NCBI GenBank assembly: GCA_910577665.1
Contig: CAJTOJ010000052.1
Span: forward strand, 1 to 16,816
DNA: 16,816 nt
Origin: an uncultured Acetatifactor sp.
GTDB lineage: Bacteria; Bacillota; Clostridia; Lachnospirales; Lachnospiraceae
Direction: 5' to 3'
Numbering within the stretch: position 1 is the first letter of the stretch; each line of letters starts with the position of its first letter. The translations under genes were made by a program, and so were the position numbers. Positions 1-6,542 of this stretch are shown one piece after another. The notes below the pieces were generated by a model. That model was not told the DNA's origin and searched no databases. It saw nothing but the letters and a program-made list of their open reading frames with translations.

Positions 1-234
1 AGGCAGGGATCCTGCCTGCACCAGATCGGCAAGCATGGGAGCCTCAGCGAAGGCAAATTCCCCGGTGGAGGTGTCTGTTTCCTCCGGCGTGGATGCCGGC
101 TGGGATTCCGCTGGAGACGTGACATCTTCCGCAGAACTGGTGGGGGTACTTTCCTGGTTGTCTTTGGAACCACAGGCAATCAGGGAAAAGGCCATTGTAC
201 CAGCCAAAAGCAGGGCAATGCATCTTCTTTTCAT
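1..234 (-). CDS. Probable ABC-transporter substrate-binding lipoprotein, N-terminus only (partial)
   Basis: Seen: the ATG is at 234-232 on the minus strand, preceded by AAAGGAGG (250-243) with an 8-base spacer. The 78 visible codons run off the left edge. The protein starts MKRR, has a hydrophobic stretch and a lipobox LIAC with Cys21, then a Ser/Thr/Pro/Glu-rich linker (about residues 22-60), as expected for a membrane-anchored binding protein. It then reads EAPMLADLVQAGSLP. Known (from memory): this short APMLA...V..G.LP block is typical of the start of the mature domain in family-5 (oligopeptide-type) solute-binding proteins, several of which bind oligosaccharides in Thermotoga. Inferred: it delivers the oligosaccharide degraded by the plus-strand enzymes, with permease and ATPase genes further left. 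It shares a promoter architecture with the HAD-GH105 gene. The family call rests on a short block. Confidence 0.72.
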   Translation of the reverse strand, partial: MKRRCIALLLAGTMAFSLIACGSKDNQESTPTSSAEDVTSPAESQPASTPEETDTSTGEFAFAEAPMLADLVQAGSLP

Positions 235-293
235 AAAATTATCCTCCTTTATGAGTTTGAAAACACTGACTCTATCAGCATTTTCATGTAAGT

Positions 294-299
294 AGTATA
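294..299 (-). promoter_or_regulatory. Extended -10 of the binding-protein promoter
   Basis: On the minus strand the sequence reads TGCTATACT, an extended -10 (TG-n-TATACT; hexamer 299-294). It lies 23 bases after the conserved box CAATAGATGCGT. No good -35 hexamer is seen 17 bases upstream, as expected of an activator-dependent promoter. The -10 overlaps the perfect palindrome AGCAATTGCT (299-308). The leader to the ATG would be about 50 bases. Confidence 0.5.
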
Positions 300-322
300 G
301 CAATTGCTTATAACAGGCTGCT

Positions 323-402
323 ACGCATCTATTGTCTTTTTTGCTATATAGGTTGCAAATTTTGCTTTTTTGTCTTATAATTTATTTGTGTTTTGCACAA
401 CA
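323..402 (-). promoter_or_regulatory. Candidate AraC-type operator, copy A (before the transporter gene)
   Basis: Read on the minus strand it contains TGTTGTGCAA (402-393), GCAAAATTTGCAA (365-353) and CAATAGATGCGT (334-323). The same three boxes, in the same order and with the same 27- and 18-base gaps, occur on the plus strand at 1601-1680. By direct counting 53 of 80 positions are identical without gaps, with 10/10, 11/13 and 12/12 matches inside the boxes. The middle box holds a perfect inverted repeat, GCAAA-A-TTTGC. The two TGCAA cores are 40 bases apart, about four helical turns. Inferred: binding sites for the AraC-family protein encoded at 605-1489. Confidence 0.62.
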
Positions 403-434
403 TTGCTAAAAGTAACTATATAAATTTATACATT

Positions 435-465
435 TTGACTATTTTTTGAAGGATTTTGGTACAAT
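435..465 (+). promoter_or_regulatory. Likely promoter of the AraC-family gene
   Basis: A -35-like TTGACT (435-440) is followed by TGGTACAAT, an extended -10 with TACAAT at 460-465. The spacer is 19 bases, longer than the ideal 17, which the TG extension may compensate. Transcription would start near 472 and leave a leader of about 130 bases before the ATG at 605. The promoter lies just beyond operator copy A, so binding there could also affect the regulator's own transcription. Confidence 0.45.
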
Positions 466-536
466 GCAGCACAGAGAAAACCCAGGGTAAAGCAAAACAG
501 GCAAAAGAGCTGGTGGTGGGCAGGAAGGTAACAGGG

Positions 537-611
537 TTGAATAAAAATGCGTATTCAGCTGTGGATTTGACTGTGCGTCGCAACGCGCAGATGGGTACAA
601 AAATATGTTGA
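537..611 (+). CDS. Possible upstream leader ORF overlapping the AraC start
   Basis: A 24-codon reading frame starts at TTG 537, preceded by AGGAAGG (522-528) with an 8-base spacer, and stops at TGA 609-611. It overlaps the ATG of the AraC-family gene (605-607) in another frame, in the sequence ATGTTGA. The downstream gene itself has only a weak ribosome binding site, so translational coupling is conceivable. A shorter frame (ATG 547 to TGA 570) also exists here. The peptide resembles nothing I recognise, and TTG starts are uncommon, so this is a low-confidence call. Confidence 0.2.
   Translation: MNKNAYSAVDLTVRRNAQMGTKIC
571..590 (+). promoter_or_regulatory. Hairpin in the AraC mRNA leader
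   Basis: CTGTGCGT (571-578) pairs with ACGCGCAG (583-590) in an 8-base-pair stem with one G-U pair and the loop CGCA. It ends 14 bases before the ATG at 605, so it lies at the edge of the ribosome landing site. No T-run follows, so it is not an intrinsic terminator. A role in limiting translation of the regulator is an inference. Confidence 0.4.
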
Positions 612-1489
612 TTGACAACACGGTGATTTATGAACAAGGGTATATGATTAAGGTCAACAAGCAAAGCAGCCCCTTTTTCTATTTTTTCGACTGGGATGAG
701 CGTTCTTATGCCATCAATATGGAATTCCAGCATTTCCACCAGTTTTATGAACTGTGCATTTTCCTGGATGAACATGCAGGGCACCTGATCAATGGGGCCT
801 GGCATGACCTGCGCTGTTGTGATATTGTGGCCATCCGGCCGGCTCTGCTGCACAAGACCGCCTATCCGGAAGGGGCGCCCAACAAACGTCTTATCATCAA
901 TTTTGCCCTTCCTCCCATGCATAACAGCCTGGAGACATGTATGAAAAGTATCTACAGTATCTTCCAGAAAGAAGTTCCCATCTATCGTTTTGAAGGGCGT
1001 TACAAGAAAGCAGTATTTGAGAAGCTGAATGATATCTATTACCTGTCCCAGACGCCCAATGAATTGACCAATCTGGCCATTCATCACAAGTTCATAGAAT
1101 TCCTGAGCCTGGTTTATCTGTACCGGGACAGGAATATGTATACAGATCAGGTGGATTTCGACAATATTACCAATAAAATTTACAGCATCACCGCCTATAT
1201 CCACAACCGTTACACAGAGGATCTTTCCCTGGCCGCCCTCTCGAAGGAATTTTATATCAGCAGTTATTACCTGTCCCATCAGTTCAAACGTGTCACAGGT
1301 TTCACCTTGACGGACTACATTTCCATGACCAGGGTACGTAATGCACAGACCCTGCTGCTCTCCACGGAGATACCGATCACGGATATTGCCCTCCAGAGCG
1401 GATTCAAGAGCTTCTCACAGTTCAACCGGGCCTTCCACAAATTCCTACAGATGTCACCCTCAAAATTCAGGCGGGATGGCGGTAAATAG
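605..1489 (+). CDS. AraC-family transcriptional regulator with N-terminal cupin domain
   Basis: 294 residues, the usual length for AraC-type sugar regulators. Residues about 20-110 form a cupin-like ligand-binding domain (FHQFYELCIF, then HDLRCCDIVAIRP, with a His in LLHKTAYP). Residues about 190-290 hold the two helix-turn-helix motifs (LSLAALSKEFYISSYYLSHQF and ITDIALQSGFKSFSQFNRAF), ending with the typical MSPSKFR. Known: such proteins usually bind a sugar and activate nearby catabolic promoters through direct-repeat half-sites. Inferred: it controls the divergent transporter gene and the downstream enzyme unit through the two matching operators that flank it. Start choice: ATG 605 gives the longest frame but has only ATGGG (591-595) as a weak binding site. 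ATG 644 (residue 14), behind AAGGG with a 3-base spacer, is an alternative. Confidence 0.9.
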   Translation: MLIDNTVIYEQGYMIKVNKQSSPFFYFFDWDERSYAINMEFQHFHQFYELCIFLDEHAGHLINGAWHDLRCCDIVAIRPALLHKTAYPEGAPNKRLIINFALPPMHNSLETCMKSIYSIFQKEVPIYRFEGRYKKAVFEKLNDIYYLSQTPNELTNLAIHHKFIEFLSLVYLYRDRNMYTDQVDFDNITNKIYSITAYIHNRYTEDLSLAALSKEFYISSYYLSHQFKRVTGFTLTDYISMTRVRNAQTLLLSTEIPITDIALQSGFKSFSQFNRAFHKFLQMSPSKFRRDGGK

Positions 1490-1600
1490 CGGGAGGTCGG
1501 TAAAGCAAACTGCCTGCACCATGCCCTGACATGCAAACTTTGCGCCGGATATCCCGGAACACATACAAAATAGACAAAATCAAGTAGTTAATCCAGCAAA

Positions 1601-1680
1601 TGTTGTGCAATGATCAAGTAAACACAGGGCGATTAGAGCAAAAACTGCAAAGTGATGAGAGAAAAAAACAATAGATGCGT
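1601..1680 (+). promoter_or_regulatory. Candidate AraC-type operator, copy B (before the HAD-GH105 gene)
   Basis: TGTTGTGCAA (1601-1610), GCAAAAACTGCAA (1638-1650) and CAATAGATGCGT (1669-1680) repeat the boxes of copy A (minus strand 402-323) with identical spacing. Outside the boxes the two copies differ widely, so this is conserved site architecture rather than a recent whole-block duplication. The last box would end right at the expected -35 position of the promoter, a usual place for an AraC-type activator. The region 1490-1745 contains no gene and no clear terminator after the AraC-family gene. Confidence 0.65.
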
Positions 1681-1702
1681 GGAAATGGAGACAAAGCTTT
1701 GG

Positions 1703-1708
1703 TACTAT
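1703..1708 (+). promoter_or_regulatory. Extended -10 of the enzyme-unit promoter
   Basis: TGGTACTAT gives an extended -10 (TG-n-TACTAT, hexamer 1703-1708). It lies 22 bases after the box CAATAGATGCGT, against 23 in copy A. The expected -35 position (about 1680-1685) reads TGGAAA, far from TTGACA, which fits an activator-dependent promoter. The transcript would start near 1715, about 30 bases before the ATG at 1746. Confidence 0.5.
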
Positions 1709-1745
1709 TGATGCAATGGCAGCAGGATGGAGGTAAGTGCAGAAT

Positions 1746-3368
1746 ATGGAGAAAAATCTGATTCTATTTACAGACAGTGGGGATACCATCATTGATGAGA
1801 GCACCCAGGTGTATGATGCCAGGGGAATCGTCACCAGAGCGGAGTGTATTCCGGGGGCCGGGAAGGTGCTTGGGCAGCTGAAGGAGGAGGGATACCGGAT
1901 TGCGCTTGTGGCAGACGGCGAGTGGGAGTCCTTTCAGAATGTATATGAGAAGAATGGCCTGGGATATTGTTTTGAGGAGTGGATCGTATCGGAGGTGGTG
2001 GGAGAGCAGAAGCCTGCCAGATCCATGTTCGATACGGCTATGCGGCAGATGAAGCTGACAGAAGCAGACAAACCCTTTATCGTCATGATCGGAAACAACT
2101 TGAAAAAGGATGTGGCAGGAGCCAACCGGTATGGTATCACATCCATATGGCTGGACTGGTCCCCCAGGTATTTCCACCGGGTAGAAGAGCCGGACTGGCA
2201 GCCGGACTATACGGTAAAGACGCCGGAGGAACTGAAAACCCTTATTGACACACTGGAGGAGAAATGCAGGAAGAAGCGGGAGCTGTCCTGCCGGATCACA
2301 GACAAAATTGACCGCATGGTGCAGGCTTTTTCCCATATCCTGTATGAGACGGATGAGACCTTCCTGAAAAATATGGAGCGTCATAATCTTGCAGGGGATG
2401 ACATTGCCAGGTATCAGTTCTGGGAGTGGACCCAGGGGGTGGGGCTCTATGGGCTGTGGAAGCTGTTTTGCTACGAGAAAAAGGAAGAATATATCCATAC
2501 ATTAAAGTCATACTACGACAGGCAGATTGCTATCGGCTTCCCGGCATTGAACGTAAATACGGCAGCTCCTTACCTGGCCATGTCATTCCTGGCGGAGTAT
2601 ACCAGGGAGGAGAAATACTGGCAGCCTTGTGTGAAGGCCGCCAGGGCGATCATGGATGCCTTCCCCCGGACCAGGGAGGGCGGTTTCCAGCATCAGACTT
2701 CGGACAGCATCAACGAACAGGAACTGTGGGATGATACCCTGTATATGACCGTGTTGTTTCTGGCCAATATGGGCCGTCTTCTACAAGATACGGCTATGCA
2801 GGAGGAAGCACAGTACCAGTTCCTGCTCCATGACAAATACCTCTGTGACAGGAAAAGCGGACTGTGGTACCACGGATGGAGTTTTCAGGAGAAGAACAAT
2901 TTTGCCGGGGCGTTCTGGGGCAGGGGGAACTGCTGGATCACCATGGCGATACCGGAATTCCTCTCTGTGAGCCAGTGCAACGGACTGGTGCGGCGGCTTC
3001 TGTCAAATTCCCTGCAGGCCCAGGTGGAAAGCCTGAAGGACTGTCAGGAGGAGAATGGCATGTGGCATACGCTGCTGGATGATCCGGATTCCTATGTGGA
3101 GGCAAGTGCCACCTGTGGATTTGCCTATGGCATCCTAAAGGCAGTGAAGGACGGCCTGCTGGACAGATCCTATCTGGAAGTGGCAAAAAAGGCGGTGGAT
3201 CCGATCCTGGCATGTATATCAAAGGACGGTGTGGTGAACCAGGTGTCCTATGGCACACCTATGGGACGGGTCACCAGGACGTTCTACAAAGAGATTCCAT
3301 TGCGGCCCATGCCTTATGGCCAGGCGCTGGCGATCCTGTTTTTGATGGAATACCGAACCATGCTGTAA
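1746..3368 (+). CDS. HAD-like domain fused to a GH105 unsaturated uronyl hydrolase
   Basis: 540 residues in two parts. Residues 1-175 resemble a haloacid-dehalogenase fold: FTDSGDT (motif I, Asp10), VADG at the motif II place, Lys89 (QKP), and MIGNNLKKD (motif IV). The usual second Asp of DxD is Gly15-like, motif II lacks Ser/Thr and one motif IV acid is Asn, so phosphatase activity is doubtful. Residues about 180-540 match GH105 (YteR/YesR type): WEWTQGVGLYGLW, LNVNTAAPYLAMSFL, GGFQHQTSDSINEQELWDD with the expected catalytic Asp329, FWGRGNCWITMAIPEF and PMPYGQALAI. Known: GH105 enzymes hydrate the 4,5-unsaturated uronic acid left by a polysaccharide lyase and release it from the oligosaccharide. 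No signal peptide, so cytoplasmic. Start: ATG 1746 gives MEKNLILF; GTG 1737 is the alternative, only 3 bases after GGAGG, so the start is uncertain. Confidence 0.88.
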   Translation: MEKNLILFTDSGDTIIDESTQVYDARGIVTRAECIPGAGKVLGQLKEEGYRIALVADGEWESFQNVYEKNGLGYCFEEWIVSEVVGEQKPARSMFDTAMRQMKLTEADKPFIVMIGNNLKKDVAGANRYGITSIWLDWSPRYFHRVEEPDWQPDYTVKTPEELKTLIDTLEEKCRKKRELSCRITDKIDRMVQAFSHILYETDETFLKNMERHNLAGDDIARYQFWEWTQGVGLYGLWKLFCYEKKEEYIHTLKSYYDRQIAIGFPALNVNTAAPYLAMSFLAEYTREEKYWQPCVKAARAIMDAFPRTREGGFQHQTSDSINEQELWDDTLYMTVLFLANMGRLLQDTAMQEEAQYQFLLHDKYLCDRKSGLWYHGWSFQEKNNFAGAFWGRGNCWITMAIPEFLSVSQCNGLVRRLLSNSLQAQVESLKDCQEENGMWHTLLDDPDSYVEASATCGFAYGILKAVKDGLLDRSYLEVAKKAVDPILACISKDGVVNQVSYGTPMGRVTRTFYKEIPLRPMPYGQALAILFLMEYRTML

Positions 3369-3472
3369 GCATGGGAACAGGAGGAACTGCCAAGGCAGTG
3401 GGATGTGAAGGAGAGACAGGAGGCGGTGACCGACAATTGTCAGATGCCAGGGCAGGCTGAAGGGGGAGTTAC

Positions 3473-6400
3473 GTGAAGCTTGGGAGACAATGGGAAGAGA
3501 GATTACAGATCTGGGACGAGGCATTCGGAAGGAATCTGGTGACATGGCTGGGGGAAGTGCCGCTTTCTGGCTTTACCACCATGGAACATCTGGATCTGGA
3601 CAAGGCGGCAGCACAGAATTTCCGGCCTTTTCCAAAGGGGACACCGTGGGGGGCAAAATGGGAGTACGGGTGGTTCCGGACAGAAGTGATTCTGCCCCGG
3701 GAAGCCCGGGGACAGAGGATTCTGCTGCATCTGGGGGCAGGACCGGAGATGCTGGTGTATGTAAACGGGAGAGAGGCCGGATCCATTGACAGGCAGCATT
3801 TTGCGGTAGAACTGACGGCCTGTGCCATGCCAGGAGAGCGATTTGAAATCTATGCGGAATGTTATGCAGGGCATGGCCCCAGACAGGAGGGTGGCGGGAT
3901 CTGTACAAGGGAGGATATTCCTGTGCCGGAGCCTTCCGGCTGCCAGTGTGTGGTGGAAGGAAGCCGCTTCGGGATACATGAGCAGGATATAGCAGCGGTG
4001 TATGCAGACTATCATACCCTCTATGACCTGTGGAAAGCCATGCCGGACAGTGACCTGCGCACCATGAAGATCGGCGAGGCACTACAGCAGTTTACTTATG
4101 TGGCGGATTTTGAGGCGCCACAGCCCCGGCGCAGGGAGAGCATTCTGGAAGGGGATAAGGTTCTGAAGGCTGTCCTGGAGAAGCACAATGGGGAGACAGT
4201 GCCTGTCTACACCACATTCGGACAGTCCCACCTGGATCTGGCATGGCTGTGGACCCTGGAGGAGACCAGGAGAAAGGCGGCCAGGACCTATTCCAACCAG
4301 CTGGCCCTGATGGAGCGGTATCCGGACTACAGATTCCTGCTGTGTGCCCCTACCCTGCTGGAATATTTGAAGGAATATTATCCCGGACTGTACGGGCGCG
4401 TCAGAGAGAAGGTCAAGGCAGGGCAGTTTCTTCCGGAGGGGGCTGTGTATGTGGAGAGTGACACCAATCTGCCGGGCGGAGAGAGTCTGGTGAGGCAGTT
4501 TGTGCTGGGTAAGCGCTGGTTTGGGCGGGAGCTTGATACAGACAGCCGTGTGGCGTGGCTGCCGGATACCTTTGGATTTTCCGGCGCCCTGCCTCAGATC
4601 ATGCAGGAATGCCGGGTACCGTATTTTGCCACCCAGAAGCTGCTGCGCTGTGATCCGGAGTGTGAGCAGTTCCCCTACAACCTGTTCTGGTGGGAGGGCA
4701 TTGACGGCACCAGGGTGTTGGCCCATGTTTATAAGAAAAACAATGCGGTATTCAGTCCTGGGGCGCTGCGGGAGCGCTGGGAGAAGGACAGGAACCAGAA
4801 GCAGGGCATTGAGACTTTCCTGTTCCCTTTCGGCTACGGGGACGGAGGCGGTGGTCCCACGGAGCTGATGGTGGAGATGGAGCAGCGCTGCCGGGATCTG
4901 GAAGGGGCACCCAGATGCACCATGGAAAGCCCGGCAGCTTTTTTCGACAGGCTGGATAAGGGAGCGGTTTCCAATGTGTACTATGGGGAACTGTACCTGG
5001 CCTGGCACAGGGGCACATATACGGCCCAGGCCAGGATCAAGCGGGGGGTGCGCAAGGGAGAAATGGCTCTGCGGGAAGCAGAATACCTGGCAGGACTGCT
5101 CAGGCTCACCGGATGCACAAAAGGGCTGAATCCGGCATTGGAGAAGATACGGGAACTCTGGGAGCTTCTGCTGGTGCAGGAGTTTCACGATATTCTGCCG
5201 GGAAGTTCCATAGAGCGGGTCAACCGGGAAGCGGAAGAAGCCCTGGAACGTGTGGAGCGGGAAGGCAGGGAACTGGCCGGGGAGTTATTGCACTGTCTGG
5301 CCGGAGGATGTGCCCTGTTCAATTCTCTCAGCTGGGAGCGGCATTTCCAGGGGCTTCGTGTGCCATCCTGCGGTTATGTGAAGCTGGGGGAAGGATATGT
5401 GGTGCAGGAAACAGCACCCGGCGAGGCAGTTTTAGGAGAGGGTATATGCTTTTCCAACAGCTTCTACTGTGTACATATGAATGCCAGAGGGGAGATCTGT
5501 AGCCTCACCCACAGGGAAACAGGGTATGAGTATGCAGGGCAGCCGCTGAATGTGTGGCGGTTGTACCGGGATGTAAATGTGTGTTATGACGCCTGGGAGC
5601 TGGGGCGTATGCATGAGCAGATGCCGGAGCCTCTGACAGGGGTCTGCCGTTTCCAGGCCATGCGTCTGCCGGATGGCAGCATGACAGTGACCCTGGAACG
5701 GGAGGAAGCATATTTTACCGTAAAGCAGACGATTTACCTTGCGGTGGACAGTCCCAGGATGGATTTTGAGACCCAGGTGGACTGGCGGGAGCGACACAGG
5801 ATCCTGAAGGTGGAATTTCCCACCACTGTCTATACCAGGGAAGTGTTACAGGAAATACAGTTCGGCTATGTGCGGCGTCCCACCCATAGGTCCAGGCCAT
5901 ATGAGCAGGACCTGTATGAGACCTGCCACCAAAAGTATGCGGTACTCACAGACGGTGAGAATGGCTTTGCAGTGCTCAATGACTGTAAGTACGGCATGTC
6001 TGCACAGGACAGCAGGCTTTCCCTGACACTGCTTCGTGCACCTGTGATGCCGGACATGACAGCGGATCAGGGCATACACCGGTTCACATATTCCATTCTG
6101 CCTTTTTCTGGTCCCTTTGTCCATAGCAGGGTCACGGAAGAATCCTATGAATGCAATGTGGATATGACAGTGACAGGCATCCCGGCACCAAAGCGTACCA
6201 CCCGGCTGGACACAGGGGCTGTGCAGAAGGCGGTGTCCTTCTTCAGGCTGGAGGGGGGCCATGTGGTGCTGGAGACCTGCAAGCCAGCCTATGACAGGCA
6301 GGACGGGGTGATCTTAAGACTCTATGAAACCAAGGGCTGCGCCGGGAAGACCATCCTTGGGGTGCCTGGCTGTGTAAGGGCGGTGCACAGTTGCAATATG

Positions 6401-6532
6401 CTGGAGGAGATAAAGGAAGGGCTGACTCTTGCAGATGGGAAGGTAAGGCTGGAATTTGGTCCGTTCGAGATTAAGACGCTTCTTCTGGTGGTCTCTGCAC
6501 CGGACTGCAAAGACCGCCAGATAGGCGCTTGA
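3473..6532 (+). CDS. GH38 alpha-mannosidase
   Basis: 1019 residues, the length of the cytosolic MAN2C1/Ams1-like branch of GH38. Residues about 60-220 form an N-terminal beta-rich domain. The catalytic part has GQSHLDLAWLWT (metal ligands His253, Asp255), ESDTNLPGGESLVRQ, WLPDTFGFSGALPQ with the nucleophile Asp365, and QEFHDILPGSSIERVNRE near residue 570 with the other His ligand. The C-terminal half is beta-sandwich, as usual. Known: GH38 enzymes remove alpha-linked mannose with retention, using a divalent metal. There is no signal peptide, so it acts on imported oligosaccharides. The start is GTG 3473, with GGGGGAG (3462-3468) in front. The 104-base gap before it holds two small symmetric sequences, ACTGCC-AA-GGCAGT and the palindrome GACAATTGTC (3432-3441), of unknown role. 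The stop is 10 bases before the next gene. Confidence 0.95.
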   Translation: MKLGRQWEERLQIWDEAFGRNLVTWLGEVPLSGFTTMEHLDLDKAAAQNFRPFPKGTPWGAKWEYGWFRTEVILPREARGQRILLHLGAGPEMLVYVNGREAGSIDRQHFAVELTACAMPGERFEIYAECYAGHGPRQEGGGICTREDIPVPEPSGCQCVVEGSRFGIHEQDIAAVYADYHTLYDLWKAMPDSDLRTMKIGEALQQFTYVADFEAPQPRRRESILEGDKVLKAVLEKHNGETVPVYTTFGQSHLDLAWLWTLEETRRKAARTYSNQLALMERYPDYRFLLCAPTLLEYLKEYYPGLYGRVREKVKAGQFLPEGAVYVESDTNLPGGESLVRQFVLGKRWFGRELDTDSRVAWLPDTFGFSGALPQIMQECRVPYFATQKLLRCDPECEQFPYNLFWWEGIDGTRVLAHVYKKNNAVFSPGALRERWEKDRNQKQGIETFLFPFGYGDGGGGPTELMVEMEQRCRDLEGAPRCTMESPAAFFDRLDKGAVSNVYYGELYLAWHRGTYTAQARIKRGVRKGEMALREAEYLAGLLRLTGCTKGLNPALEKIRELWELLLVQEFHDILPGSSIERVNREAEEALERVEREGRELAGELLHCLAGGCALFNSLSWERHFQGLRVPSCGYVKLGEGYVVQETAPGEAVLGEGICFSNSFYCVHMNARGEICSLTHRETGYEYAGQPLNVWRLYRDVNVCYDAWELGRMHEQMPEPLTGVCRFQAMRLPDGSMTVTLEREEAYFTVKQTIYLAVDSPRMDFETQVDWRERHRILKVEFPTTVYTREVLQEIQFGYVRRPTHRSRPYEQDLYETCHQKYAVLTDGENGFAVLNDCKYGMSAQDSRLSLTLLRAPVMPDMTADQGIHRFTYSILPFSGPFVHSRVTEESYECNVDMTVTGIPAPKRTTRLDTGAVQKAVSFFRLEGGHVVLETCKPAYDRQDGVILRLYETKGCAGKTILGVPGCVRAVHSCNMLEEIKEGLTLADGKVRLEFGPFEIKTLLLVVSAPDCKDRQIGA

Positions 6533-6542
6533 GGAGGTATAG

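Noticed and set aside
416..1279. Open minus-strand frame of 287 codons opposite the AraC-family gene
   Set aside because: The plus-strand AraC features are unmistakable; the antisense translation is rich in Ile, Val, His without motifs and has no ribosome binding site that I can support.
1550..1561. GC stem CCGG-ATATC-CCGG after the AraC-family gene as a terminator
   Set aside because: Only four base pairs and no T-run follow.
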